In this document: positions 1-8,320 of the stretch, piece after piece | Layout: each line of letters opens with the position of its first letter | How positions within the stretch are numbered: position 1 is the stretch's first letter | NCBI GenBank assembly: GCA_022340615.1 | Contig: JAJDNO010000053.1 | Coordinates: forward strand, 1 to 33,418 | Direction of reading: 5' to 3' | DNA: 33,418 bases | Source of the DNA: Gallionella sp. | GTDB taxonomy: Bacteria; Pseudomonadota; Gammaproteobacteria; Burkholderiales; Gallionellaceae | Program-made: the position numbers and the translations under genes | Notes under the pieces: model-generated | Database searches by the model: none | The model's input: only the letters and a program-made list of their open reading frames with translations | Told to the model about the DNA's origin: nothing

Positions 1-702
1 GGTATTGCCATCGGCACTCAGCGCGACCGAGTAGCCTTGCCAAGTTAAACCGGACTGATTGGGCGCCACATCGTTAGCGACGAGCTTATTGCCCTGCTGC
101 ACCCATACCCCGTTGATGAGGGCATACACCCAGGCCGCCCCGACGTTGTTGTTATCGCCATAACCCCCGACCACGGCGGTATTGCCATCGGCACTCAACG
201 CGACCGAGTAGCCTTGTTGGGCTGCGCCAACCGCATCGCTAGCGAAGAGCTTGCTGCCTTGCTGCGTCCATACCCCATTGCTGCGGGCGTACACCCAGGC
301 CGCCCCGATGTTGCTGTTATCGCCTTGCCCCCCGACCAGCAGGGTATTGCCATCGGCACTCAGTGCGACCGAGGTGCCTTGTTTAGCTAAGCCTTGCGCA
401 TCGCTAGCGGTGAGCTTGCCGCCTTGCGGCGTCCACGTAGTGCCGCTGCGGGTATACACCCATGCCGCCCCGACAGATCCGCTATCGCCATATCCCCCGA
501 CCACGGCGGTATTGCCATCGGCACTTACCGCGACCGAGGAGCCTTGAAGAGCGCCACCCGCAGTGGCATCGATGAGCTCGCCTTGCTGCGTCCACGCGGC
601 ACCGCTGCGTGTGAACACCCATGCCGCCCCGGTGTTTGGGTTGGTGCTATCGTTAGCGTTAGCGTAAGGCCCTCCGACCACGGCGGTATTGCCATCGGCA
701 CT
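1..702 (-). repeat. Tandem coding repeat, 165-177 bp units
   Basis: The 15-mer attgccatcggcact recurs at 4, 181, 346, 511 and 688, at spacings of 177, 165, 165 and 177 bp. Flanking bases of each unit are also strongly conserved at DNA level, including synonymous positions. The units encode the 55-59 residue repeats of the partial lipoprotein and continue beyond the window start. Confidence 0.85.
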
Positions 703-1170
703 TACTGCGACCGAATTGCCTTGCCAAGCGTAGCCATTAGGACCGTTCGCCGGACCAATCGCCTGATTCGTATCGGCGGCAGCGACGAGCTTGCTGCCCT
801 GCGGTGTAGCGGGCACGCCAGTGGGGTTAACGGTGAAGGTACCCGAAATGGTGGTGGTCCCCGTCGCATCCGTGTAGTTCACCGAACCTGAAATGGCCCC
901 CGGCATTACCATCGCGGTCAAATCAGTGGTCGATTTGTTCACCACGATGGCGGCAACTCCCCCGATACTCACCGACGTGGCACCGGTAAAATCCGTCCCC
1001 GAGAGAGTCACCAATGTGCCCACCGGCCCGGACGAAGGCAAAAACGACAGTACCGGCGCTGGTGCCTGCGCCGCAGTGGTGGTCACAGCATCATGATGAT
1101 GGCGTCCTCCGCAGGCAGATAGTCCGATCACCAGCAACATGGCTACAAACTGAAATGTTATTTTTTTCAT
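1..1170 (-). CDS. Lipoprotein with TIG/IPT domain and tandem FG-GAP-like repeats (partial, cut by window start)
   Basis: The reading frame is open from an ATG at 1168-1170 to the window edge (390 codons, no stop). The start follows a good GAGGAG ribosome site. The N-terminus is a lipoprotein signal ending in a lipobox LSAC (Cys20), then a His-rich stretch. Residues about 35-110 look like a TIG/IPT immunoglobulin-like domain (SGPVGTLVTLSG, then a fold closing with SGTFTVNP). The rest is a tandem array of 55-59 residue units, each with a SADGNTAVVGG-type core, then GAAWVY, then W(T/V)QQG and a K-L-x-A-D segment. This resembles FG-GAP/beta-propeller repeat surface proteins. It is probably anchored in the outer membrane with a propeller outside. 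Function is unknown; adhesion or surface binding is only a guess. The C-terminus lies outside the window. Confidence 0.82.
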   Translation of the reverse strand, partial: MKKITFQFVAMLLVIGLSACGGRHHHDAVTTTAAQAPAPVLSFLPSSGPVGTLVTLSGTDFTGATSVSIGGVAAIVVNKSTTDLTAMVMPGAISGSVNYTDATGTTTISGTFTVNPTGVPATPQGSKLVAAADTNQAIGPANGPNGYAWQGNSVAVSADGNTAVVGGPYANANDSTNPNTGAAWVFTRSGAAWTQQGELIDATAGGALQGSSVAVSADGNTAVVGGYGDSGSVGAAWVYTRSGTTWTPQGGKLTASDAQGLAKQGTSVALSADGNTLLVGGQGDNSNIGAAWVYARSNGVWTQQGSKLFASDAVGAAQQGYSVALSADGNTAVVGGYGDNNNVGAAWVYALINGVWVQQGNKLVANDVAPNQSGLTWQGYSVALSADGNT

Positions 1171-2027
1171 TTTGTTCTCCTCAAACCCTAATTTGATGAC
1201 AGCAAGTTATTAGATGGTATTAATGATGTCCATTTATATAGGATGAAAGGTCGAATTCTGTTGATGAACGGAATCGTAAAAGGCAATGCTATACGCCATT
1301 GCTTGGAATTCATGATCGCAAACTGCTTGTTTTATTACCATTTGTAGAGACGGAGGTGATTTATCAGTATCATCCATCAATTAAGACTGGAAGGTATTTG
1401 ACCTTCAAAAAGACCAGAGGCAGAACATTGAATAATATTTCTGGGAGACTGCTTTGGGTGCATATCTGACGTAACGCCTTCTCCGCTAAGATCAGCTATG
1501 GCCGACGAGCTCCCCTTTATGGGAATTTTCCTGACGTCCCGTTTTGCATTGCCTTTAGACGCTAGTGAACCGTTGGTTAATGTAAAGAATAATCTGAGAT
1601 TGAAAATGTGGGCTGTAGTAAAACCGTACCACTTTCACGATTTGATCTAATTATTGTAGCTGTTTAGGGCTGCTATTGAGAGTGGTGAACACTGACAAGC
1701 CATTAATAAATAAAAGATTAAATTGTTCCTGGGCCAGCCTGCGAACCAGGGGGTAGGGTGTTTGAATCGCTCCGGGCGCTTTAAGGTGAAAATTGGCGTC
1801 CGTCTGCTTAGGTGATTCGCAGAAGTCACGGGTCTGAATACAAAAGTTAAGTCGCTGTTAGACTACCCCGAAGGTAGAATTTGCTCTAAAAAGCCTAGTG
1901 ATGGATTCAACCGTCAGTCCGAGCAAATTGTGTATGATTCTCCCGGTCGCATTGAAATTCGATGAACTAGACACTGCACCGCCCACATAGACAATCTTTA
2001 TCATTTTTTTGACAAGGAGAATTCGCA
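1171..2027. other. Gene-free stretch of 857 bp
   Basis: No convincing gene, RNA or mobile-element end is visible. A 60-codon frame at 1647-1829 (minus) has no ribosome site and no recognisable product. The stretch is more AT-rich than the neighbouring genes. It should hold the promoter of the lipoprotein at 1170 (a TATAAA-like run occurs near 1235-1245 on the minus strand) and the leader of the sulfotransferase-like gene at 2028. Confidence 0.5.
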
Positions 2028-2651
2028 ATGACAATCAGCGTAATAGGTGCAGGCGTCGGACGTACCGGTACATACTCCCTGAAGCTCGCCATCAATCAGC
2101 TTGGCTTCGGCCCATGCCACCACATGGAGGAAGTTCTTTTCAATATGCCAGTACAAGTGCCTTTGTGGTCGGCGGCTGTGTCGGGACGCCCGGATTGGCA
2201 AAAAGTCTATAGTGGGTACAAAAGCGCGGTCGATTGGCCGACTGCCGGTTTCTACCGCGAGTTGCATGCGGCTTACCCAACAGCCAAGTTCGTCTTGACC
2301 CATCGTAGTCCTGAAAGCTGGGCAGACAGTTTTGGTGAAACCATCTATAAGCTATTGGCGGGCAAAGATCAGTTACCACCCGAAATGAAGGATTGGTTGG
2401 CAATGGGGGAAGGAGTTATTGCCAAGACAGGTTTTCCTGCAGGACTCAATCGCGACGGCCTCATCAAGGCTTTTAAAACTCATAATGACGCAGTACAAAA
2501 CGCGATTCCTGCAAAGCAGCTTCTCGTCTACGAGGTGAAGGATGGATGGGGGCCACTGTGTGAATTTCTTGGCAAGCCAGTTCCCTCCGATCCATTTCCG
2601 CGCACTAATGGACGTTCAGAGTTCTGGGATCGTATCTCCGGGAAGCACTGA
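2028..2651 (+). CDS. Sulfotransferase-family (P-loop) protein
   Basis: This 207-residue protein starts at an ATG preceded by AAGGAG at 2014-2019. Residues 5-19 (VIGAGVGRTGTYSLK) match the 5'-phosphosulfate/P-loop region of the sulfotransferase_4 type, and the FVLTHRSPESWADS segment near residues 88-101 matches the 3'-phosphate-binding part of PAPS-dependent sulfotransferases. Family members of this length are common in bacteria and mostly uncharacterised, so the acceptor is unknown and transfer from PAPS is inferred from the family only. It stands alone, with no operon partner on its strand, and converges on the MscS gene with a hairpin between them. Confidence 0.8.
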   Translation: MTISVIGAGVGRTGTYSLKLAINQLGFGPCHHMEEVLFNMPVQVPLWSAAVSGRPDWQKVYSGYKSAVDWPTAGFYRELHAAYPTAKFVLTHRSPESWADSFGETIYKLLAGKDQLPPEMKDWLAMGEGVIAKTGFPAGLNRDGLIKAFKTHNDAVQNAIPAKQLLVYEVKDGWGPLCEFLGKPVPSDPFPRTNGRSEFWDRISGKH

Positions 2652-3041
2652 CGCTCTAACATTGAGGGCATCCGTTAATGCATACTTGTGGTATCTCAAA
2701 AGGCGGCTAACTCGTGCAGCGAGCGGGATATTCCCTCATCTGATTTCGCCAGGAACCTGCCGATCCCTCGCGCTGAGTGCTGACGGCAACGTGCAAGTCA
2801 AATTGCCGACAATTTGCCAAGCGAGTTCCATGTCCGTTATGGTTCGAAAGCGGACGGTTCGGGTATTGAAATTGCCGTTCCCCTGTGCCCAGATTTATCG
2901 CTTGGGGCGCAACAATATATAAAAGGAGTCAGGCTAAAAGTCTGGCTCCTTTTTCTTTTTCGATCTGGACTTTTGGGGGCGTACTCAACACCATTACAGA
3001 GTCATCAACTGCGATATACCGCTATTTTCTGCACGTCACAA
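2652..3041. other. Intergenic stretch of 390 bp between convergent genes
   Basis: Apart from the hairpin at 2921-2953, I see no gene with a ribosome site. Frames running through it on the plus strand (for example from 2814 into 3662) continue antisense to the MscS gene and are shadows. The part 2660-2910 could be decayed coding sequence, but I cannot identify a parent gene. Confidence 0.45.
2921..2953. terminator. Bidirectional rho-independent terminator
   Basis: AAAAGGAGTCAG (2921-2932) pairs with CTGGCTCCTTTT (2942-2953) as a 12-bp stem with one G-T pair and a 9-nt loop. A T-rich run follows on the plus strand, and the A-run before the stem supplies Ts for the minus strand. It sits between the convergent sulfotransferase-like and MscS genes and can serve both. 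Confidence 0.85.
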
Positions 3042-3860
3042 TCAGGATTTGTGCTCATAGAGATGAACATCGCGTTGCGGGAACGGGATGCTAATGCCTT
3101 CCGCGTCGAACCGCTTTTTGATGCGCTCATTGAGATCGAAATAAACCGGCCAGTAATCGGTCGTCTTGACCCAAGGGCGTACGACAAAGTTAACGCTACT
3201 GTCGGCCAGTTCTATGACGCCGATCGTCGGAGCCGGCTCCTTGAGGATGCGCTCGTCCTCATCAAGCAGTGTCGTCAGCACCCTGCGGGTCTTATCCAGG
3301 TCGGCGTCGTAGCTTACGCCCACCACAAGATCGATGCGCCGTTCGGTTCTCGCGGAATAGTTGGTAATGGTGCCACTCATGATATGAGAATTAGGAACGA
3401 TGACAGTTTTGTTGTCGGGAGTCTTCAGGACCGTGGTAAAAATCTGCACCTCTTCAGCGGTTCCAGCGACACCACCGCCTTCGATAAAATCACCAACTTT
3501 GTACGGCCTGAAGAGGATGATCAGAACACCGGCGGCGAGATTGGCCAGCGAGCCTTGCAGCGCCAGACCTACCGCCAGTCCGGCGGCGCCAATCACGGCG
3601 ATGAAAGAGGTGGTCTGCACGCCGAGTTGATTGATGGCGGCGAGTATGACGAAGGTCAGTAAGGAGACGTAAATCAGACTGCCGATAAACCTCGCCAACA
3701 TCGCATCGACCTTGGCCTTTTCCATTGCCCGGCGCGTCAGTCTTGCTAGCCCCTTTGCGATCCATCTGCCGAGGAGCAGAATAATGATGGCGACGGCGAG
3801 TTTCATGCCGAAGTTTGCAATGATGTCCTGACCTTTCACCAACAGATTATTAGTATCCAT
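3042..3860 (-). CDS. mscS: Small-conductance mechanosensitive channel, MscS family
   Basis: At 272 residues the protein has the size of E. coli MscS (286). Hydrophobic helices lie at about 18-38 and 57-77. The Gly/Ala-rich pore helix TM3 is at about 88-118 (GAAGLAVGLALQGSLANLAA), followed by the beta domain (FRPYKVGDFI) and the VPNSHIMSGTITNYS segment typical of the family. It acts as an inner-membrane tension-gated channel releasing solutes on osmotic downshock. The ATG at 3858-3860 follows a strong AAGGAG site. It is monocistronic, and its 3' end faces the terminator at 2921-2953. Confidence 0.93.
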   Translation of the reverse strand: MDTNNLLVKGQDIIANFGMKLAVAIIILLLGRWIAKGLARLTRRAMEKAKVDAMLARFIGSLIYVSLLTFVILAAINQLGVQTTSFIAVIGAAGLAVGLALQGSLANLAAGVLIILFRPYKVGDFIEGGGVAGTAEEVQIFTTVLKTPDNKTVIVPNSHIMSGTITNYSARTERRIDLVVGVSYDADLDKTRRVLTTLLDEDERILKEPAPTIGVIELADSSVNFVVRPWVKTTDYWPVYFDLNERIKKRFDAEGISIPFPQRDVHLYEHKS

Positions 3861-4284
3861 TTACAGTCTCCTTAGGCATGGTAATTGGAAGTTTATAAGC
3901 CGTCGCATTGCAAATAGCGCACCTTCAACCGCCTCATCTGGAATTACATAGATGGTGTCGCGGTTTCATATCAAGATACTATCCAGGCAAGCCCCAAGGC
4001 GCGCCGCGAACAAGTCGATCATACACCCGCCATGAACTCCAGTCAGGGAATCCGAGCCGGGATTTATTGGGCAGGGAGCAAAACTGAATGACTGCAGGCT
4101 AATGGTTGCCTTATTCTTTTAAGGGAAGGAAGCATTTTTTATTTCAAGCGAAAATATAAATCTGGGTACTCCAAAGCGGAAGTCAGTGAGCCGTGGGAAT
4201 CTCCAAAATTCCGCCAGTCAAATCTGCACCTCAAAGAGGTCTGCCAAATGCAATGAGCTGTCTGAAATTAGGCCGCGAAAGTCC
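3861..4284. other. Intergenic stretch of 424 bp
   Basis: This lies between the start of the MscS gene and the end of the MarR gene, both on the minus strand. It should carry the MscS promoter. I see no gene, strong hairpin or repeat; a plus-strand frame beginning at 4186 is antisense to the MarR gene and lacks a recognisable product. Confidence 0.45.
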
Positions 4285-4755
4285 CTAATTAAGCTTTCCG
4301 AGCCACAGCGTCAGGTCGTGCAATGTTTCGCGCAGTGCCGTGAATCGCTGTGTTCCCAGATGGGCAGCCCACTCCTTCTCGATCTCGGCCAGGCAATTGC
4401 GAATCTGCGCAATCAGCAGCCAGCCCCTGTCAGTCACATGCACCAACCGCGCTGCCGCACTTGAACTGTCTTGCCGCAGTATGTAGCCACGGTTTTCCAG
4501 GCCTGCCAGCACATAGTTCATGGCCTGGCGGGTCATGTTGCACTGCCGGGCAAGATCTATCGGACGTCGCCCTTCTGGTCCCGGATACAGAAACACGGCC
4601 AGTTCGGTCTGTGTAATATCAAACCCATTCGTGTTGATCGTGTCGAGTATACGTGCCACGACCACTTCATGAGGCAGGCGCAGAAGTGCTCCGATCAGGG
4701 GGGTGACAGCCTGTTGCCGCGTCGTTTTGGAATTGTTTGATTTCGTTGTTGACAT
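4285..4755 (-). CDS. MarR-family transcriptional regulator
   Basis: This 156-residue protein has a winged helix-turn-helix at about residues 45-110: TELAVFLYPG, then RRPIDLARQCNMTRQAMNYV as recognition helices, then the wing segment (ENRGYILRQDSSSAAARLVHVTDRG). Helices at both ends would form the dimer interface. It is divergent from a cupin gene 56 bp away, and the shared gap is filled by palindromes, so it probably represses that gene and itself. No clear Shine-Dalgarno precedes the ATG at 4753-4755; the first palindrome begins 5 nt upstream. The ligand is unknown. Confidence 0.88.
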   Translation of the reverse strand: MSTTKSNNSKTTRQQAVTPLIGALLRLPHEVVVARILDTINTNGFDITQTELAVFLYPGPEGRRPIDLARQCNMTRQAMNYVLAGLENRGYILRQDSSSAAARLVHVTDRGWLLIAQIRNCLAEIEKEWAAHLGTQRFTALRETLHDLTLWLGKLN

Positions 4756-4777
4756 AGAAGTAAAGATTCTTTACGCT
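4749..4777 (+). promoter_or_regulatory. Candidate sigma-70 promoter of the cupin gene
   Basis: A consensus TTGACA at 4749-4754 is followed after exactly 17 nt by TACGCT at 4772-4777, a weak -10 match. The -35 overlaps the first codons of the divergent MarR gene. The palindromes occupy the spacer and the -10. Inferred from spacing; the -10 is poor. Confidence 0.45.
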
Positions 4778-4783
4778 AGCGTA
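4760..4783. promoter_or_regulatory. Candidate MarR operator: two overlapping palindromes
   Basis: GTAAAGA-T-TCTTTAC (4760-4774) is a perfect 7-1-7 inverted repeat, and TACGCTAGCGTA (4772-4783) is a perfect 12-bp palindrome sharing three bases with it. They sit between the divergent MarR and cupin genes, across the inferred -10 region of the cupin promoter and right before the MarR start, where a bound MarR dimer would block both. Confidence 0.65.
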
Positions 4784-4811
4784 CAGTTTTTTTACATACA
4801 GGGAGTTTGCC

Positions 4812-5267
4812 ATGAATGAAGCTATTGCACCAGTAGCGCAGGATGTCATCCGCGTTGGCCAACTGGAAATACGGTACCTGAATGAAGCTGGCAATGGCTG
4901 CCAGATGGGCTGCTTCGAAATGCGCGTGCCACCGGGCTCCAATGTACCTCCGCCACATAGCCATACCGCCAATGAAGAAATCGTATATGTGCTGGAAGGT
5001 ACGTTGCGCTATTCCGTGGGCAGTGAGACACGTGACCTTCAACCGGGCGATTCCATGGCCACGCCTTGTGGCGTTGTACATGGCTTTAGCAATCCGGGCG
5101 ATGTTGTGGTGAGGGCACTTGTGATCAATTCACCGGATATCGGTGCGCAGTACTTCCGCGAAGTGGGAGTGATTGTCAATGCGGGTGGCCCACCTGACAA
5201 GGCAAAACTCATGGCAACGATGCAGAAATTTGGACTGGTGCCAAGTGCGCCTTCGATAACGAAATAG
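4812..5267 (+). CDS. Cupin-domain protein
   Basis: This 151-residue single-cupin protein starts at an ATG preceded by GGGAG. Cupin motif 1 runs through residues 46-66 with His49, His51 and Glu55 or Glu56. Motif 2 (PGDSMATPCGVVHGFSNPGD) contains His90. Together these give the usual 3-His/1-Glu metal site. Such small cupins may be dioxygenases, isomerases or ligand-binding proteins, and nothing here decides which. Its partner is the divergent MarR gene, suggesting induction by a small, possibly aromatic or oxidised compound; that is inference. Confidence 0.85.
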   Translation: MNEAIAPVAQDVIRVGQLEIRYLNEAGNGCQMGCFEMRVPPGSNVPPPHSHTANEEIVYVLEGTLRYSVGSETRDLQPGDSMATPCGVVHGFSNPGDVVVRALVINSPDIGAQYFREVGVIVNAGGPPDKAKLMATMQKFGLVPSAPSITK

Positions 5268-5362
5268 TACCGCTTGAATGCATCGGCCTTATCGCTGGAT
5301 CCGCAAAGCGAAAATACGATAACTTCTGCCTGAAAGCAGGGCATCAGGCGAGTTAAACTACC

Positions 5363-7327
5363 TTAGAACGGGAAAACCGAGGCGCCCAGAAATGACTTTT
5401 GCGATACGAGAGGTTCGGTGTTATCCAACCATACGATGGCTGCATGTTGCGGCCCGGCAGCGATTACAGGATATACATACTGTGAAACGGTCGCCTCATT
5501 TGGCGGGCCGCTGACCGTAATTGCCATATTTGCGCCGCTAAGCAGTGTCCCTGAAGTTGATACGCGGGCAGCCTGTATTCCCGGCGATCCAGTGCTGGTA
5601 TAGCCCAGGTAAGACCATGCAGCCAGGTATTCGGCACCGGTAAACGCCACAGATGGTGAATATCGCTGCTGGGTTCCGCCACTACTGATTGGAAAGCCGC
5701 CCGTCCCGGCATTGCCGTCAAGCAGGGTACCTGCTGTGGTTACGCGCATCCCATAGAGATCCGGATAAGGCACTCCTGTCGGTACGGCCTGATTGCGCAA
5801 GTCGAGCCAGACGACCAGATAGTTCGTTCCATCAAAAGCCACGCGGGGGCTGTATTGGCCGTTTGCTGCGGTCGAGATAGGAAAAGGAACATCAACCAGG
5901 CTCCCGGTGTCGCTGATGAGCACGCCATAGATGTTCCCGACCGTTGCCCCGCTCGATGGACGTTGTTCCCATACGACGAGGAAATTGGTGCCGTCGAACG
6001 CAACGGAAGGATTGAGGTGAGTGCTGAGATCGGTGGCAATTGAAAATGGTGCGGAAACGGTACCGTCCGGTTTGACCAGAATCCCTTGCAACTCGTGCTG
6101 GCTGGTCGCATTGTTGTAAACGGAATAAGCCAGCAGACCATTGGTCTTGCCAAATCCAAAACCTTTCGAGGTGATTGATGTGTAACCCGGGCTCAACGTG
6201 ACAAGCGTGATCGGGCTTGCGTCTAGCACCGTACCTGTTGGCGTTACGCGTTGAGCAAGACAGGACGACGCATCATCATAAATTATCCAGTAGTTTGAGC
6301 CATCGAAACCGGCAACCGGAAAAGAACCGCTGGCCAGGGCGGCATTGAGAGGCGTACGCGTACCCTGTGTATCGAATATCACACCTTTCATGGCAGTCGC
6401 ATTTGCGCTTACGGTCAGATATTTCTGTCCGTCCGTTGCCAGTGCAGGAGGGCCCGGGTTGTAGTAGTTTGAATCGCCTGTTGCAAGGTTGCTTGCTACG
6501 GTGAAAGGCAGTCCGAATCCGTGCGCCACCCCGTTGCTGGTGTATCCGCGCGCTTCCATTGTTTCGGCGGTCGTAACCGTTTGAACTGTTGTGCTCTCGG
6601 TGGTTTTTAACACACCGATCCGGGGCGCTGACCAGCGTGTCGTAGACGATGAGAACGGTATGCTGATCTGAGATTTGGAAAGCACGACCGTTCCGGTCAG
6701 TGACTCACGGCTTTTTACGGTGCGGGGAAACGAGCCGATGCCTGCCGTGAGCGGCTCAAATCCCAATACCGTGCTGTTCACCGTGACATTCGTGGTTTCA
6801 TTGATACCGTCGCCGTCCAGGTCCGCGCCAAAATTGAGTCCGTTCTTGTCGAAATGCGCAACCACACCTGTTGTGACGGGGAACAGGCCGACGATATATG
6901 GAACGATCCCTGCCGTAATCGTATCCGTTACATCATTGGTGCCAAGAAACGCGACACCACCGAGGTTCTTGAAATAATATCCCTCACCCGGAACTCCGAG
7001 TCCATATGGATTCGATTCCAGAAAGACGCTTGCAGTCTGCCCGCCAACGACCTTGGTTCCCGTGACGGTGATCGAGTCCATATAGCTGGGCGGGGCTCCG
7101 CCAAGTGGATTGTTCACCGTGGCAAAATAATTCCAGGATGTGCCAGAGGTAACGGGAAAGAAGTTCTCAACATCGCCCGGGCCCGTCGCGGGAGGGAGGC
7201 TGTTGCCAAATGAGGTGTCGACCGGTGCACTGCCTCCGCCTCCGCCGCATCCGCCAGGCAACAAGGAAATAAGAACGAAAAAGATGGCGAATCCTATCGA
7301 GTGACGGAGTTCGCTAAGCCGTTTCAT
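5363..7327 (-). CDS. Large secreted lipoprotein with beta-propeller-like repeats, function unknown
   Basis: This 654-residue protein has a lipoprotein signal with lipobox LPGGC (Cys27) and a Gly-rich linker. Residues about 50-260 form an N-terminal module with no family I recognise (GTSWNYFATV, later GPV-like strands). From about residue 285 there are repeated blocks built on the theme (V)AFDGTNYLVVW followed by a YG-x-x-(V/I)-(S/T)-x-x-G strand and an FPIS segment, at roughly 60-residue spacing, which suggests a beta-propeller. It is predicted to be anchored in the outer membrane. The ATG at 7325-7327 has a moderate AGGGGA site. It converges on the cupin gene. Confidence 0.75.
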   Translation of the reverse strand: MKRLSELRHSIGFAIFFVLISLLPGGCGGGGGSAPVDTSFGNSLPPATGPGDVENFFPVTSGTSWNYFATVNNPLGGAPPSYMDSITVTGTKVVGGQTASVFLESNPYGLGVPGEGYYFKNLGGVAFLGTNDVTDTITAGIVPYIVGLFPVTTGVVAHFDKNGLNFGADLDGDGINETTNVTVNSTVLGFEPLTAGIGSFPRTVKSRESLTGTVVLSKSQISIPFSSSTTRWSAPRIGVLKTTESTTVQTVTTAETMEARGYTSNGVAHGFGLPFTVASNLATGDSNYYNPGPPALATDGQKYLTVSANATAMKGVIFDTQGTRTPLNAALASGSFPVAGFDGSNYWIIYDDASSCLAQRVTPTGTVLDASPITLVTLSPGYTSITSKGFGFGKTNGLLAYSVYNNATSQHELQGILVKPDGTVSAPFSIATDLSTHLNPSVAFDGTNFLVVWEQRPSSGATVGNIYGVLISDTGSLVDVPFPISTAANGQYSPRVAFDGTNYLVVWLDLRNQAVPTGVPYPDLYGMRVTTAGTLLDGNAGTGGFPISSGGTQQRYSPSVAFTGAEYLAAWSYLGYTSTGSPGIQAARVSTSGTLLSGANMAITVSGPPNEATVSQYVYPVIAAGPQHAAIVWLDNTEPLVSQKSFLGASVFPF

Positions 7328-7471
7328 GATCGTCCCCTGTCAGGAATTGCTGAAAATCGTAGCAGCTAACTACCTAACATTTCGATGATAAATATACTCC
7401 TTCAAATCAATAATTCAACTAAGTAAATCGCGCATATATTATTTTCCTCAGCACGGAGGTAGAGGATAAAT

Positions 7472-7486
7472 CTGTTTTTAAAACAG
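7472..7486. promoter_or_regulatory. Short inverted repeat upstream of the 654-residue lipoprotein gene
   Basis: CTGTTTT-T-AAAACAG is a perfect 7-1-7 inverted repeat about 145 bp upstream of the lipoprotein start. It could be an operator; it is too short and GC-poor to be a good terminator for the barrel gene that ends at 7609. Confidence 0.3.
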
Positions 7487-7608
7487 CAATCTAAAAGATT
7501 TTTGCCGACGCATGTCTGAACTGGAATTGATCGGCAGCGTAAATTGAGGAGTCCGGATGATCCCGTGCGGGATGTGTAGCTAGTGATGTCAGGAAATCAG
7601 GAAGAGGA

Positions 7609-8100
7609 TCAGAATACCTTGAGCCCCAGCTGCAGTGAAATTGCCCCATGCAGCCGGTTCTGATAACTCGGTATCAGCAACAGGGTTGCGCCAACATTAT
7701 TGTAATCGAAGCCGATCGTCGGTATCACGGCAAAAAACCAGCCGCCATTCAGCATATGCGGGTATCCGTCGATCGCCCCCGCGTACGCGCCAAGTCTAAC
7801 CGGGCCCAGTCCAATGGGCTGCCAATGCCAGACAAGATAGTGCGAGGTATACCAGTCGCTGTTATGAAATGCGCCGACCACGATCGAGCTAACGGTCGAG
7901 AAGCGGTATTCCGCACCCAGCCCGAAATTCCGGCTGTTGAAACCTTTGTCGCGCTGGAAATGGTAGGAATAAGCGCCGGCATTCAGCCAAAGTTCGCTGG
8001 CCGGTTTTGATTCTATGACCGAAATAATTTTCGCATGCGATGTCAGAGGAATGAAGACCAGGACGATGCCGGCCAGTATTTTTATAATTTTGATGAAACG
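7609..8100 (-). CDS. Small outer-membrane beta-barrel protein, unknown function
   Basis: I chose the internal ATG at 8098-8100 (163 residues) because it gives a classical signal peptide (MRFIKIIKILAGIVLVFIPL then TSHA). An upstream in-frame ATG at 8128-8130 would add ten polar residues. Neither start has a good ribosome site. The mature part has alternating hydrophobic and polar strands rich in Tyr, Trp and Gly (WLNAGAYSYHF, FGLGAEYRFS, HYLVWHWQP, RLGAYAGA) and ends in Phe, as outer-membrane barrels do. The size suits an 8-stranded barrel of the PagP/OmpX scale, but I see no catalytic signature that would name it. Confidence 0.7.
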   Translation of the reverse strand, partial: RFIKIIKILAGIVLVFIPLTSHAKIISVIESKPASELWLNAGAYSYHFQRDKGFNSRNFGLGAEYRFSTVSSIVVGAFHNSDWYTSHYLVWHWQPIGLGPVRLGAYAGAIDGYPHMLNGGWFFAVIPTIGFDYNNVGATLLLIPSYQNRLHGAISLQLGLKVF

Positions 8101-8320
8101 CATTTCTTGTGTCTGGGATATCTCGGGCATCCATCATAGCCCATGCGGCTTTCAGCATGTAAGGCAATGAGCAACTGGGAGGCTAGTTATCTTCAGTGCA
8201 ATCCGAACGTGCTTGGAACGACAGGTATATCTGTAGCCTGGCTTAGAGCAGGGCTACAGATACGAGTCAGCAATTACGGACCGGAAATCGCGGCAGGCTG
8301 CGGGTTCGTGATTCCTAGGC

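Noticed and set aside
1..702. CRISPR-like array because of the repeated 15-mer
   Set aside because: Units are 165-177 bp, fully coding, and the sequence between the 15-mers is itself conserved, so these are protein repeats and not spacers.
394..891. 165-codon plus-strand frame
   Set aside because: It is antisense to the repeat lipoprotein; its regular composition only mirrors the tandem repeat, and it has no ribosome site.
2009..2014. TTGACA as a promoter element of the sulfotransferase-like gene
   Set aside because: It touches the ribosome site and lies only 14 bp before the start codon, too close for a -35 element of that gene.
1171..2027. Insertion-sequence remnant or small RNA in the gene-free stretch
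   Set aside because: No terminal inverted repeats, target duplication or transposase-like translation could be seen, and no stable hairpin with a T-run.
2814..3662. 282-codon plus-strand frame
   Set aside because: It runs antisense through the MscS gene and has no family features; the MscS reading is unmistakable.
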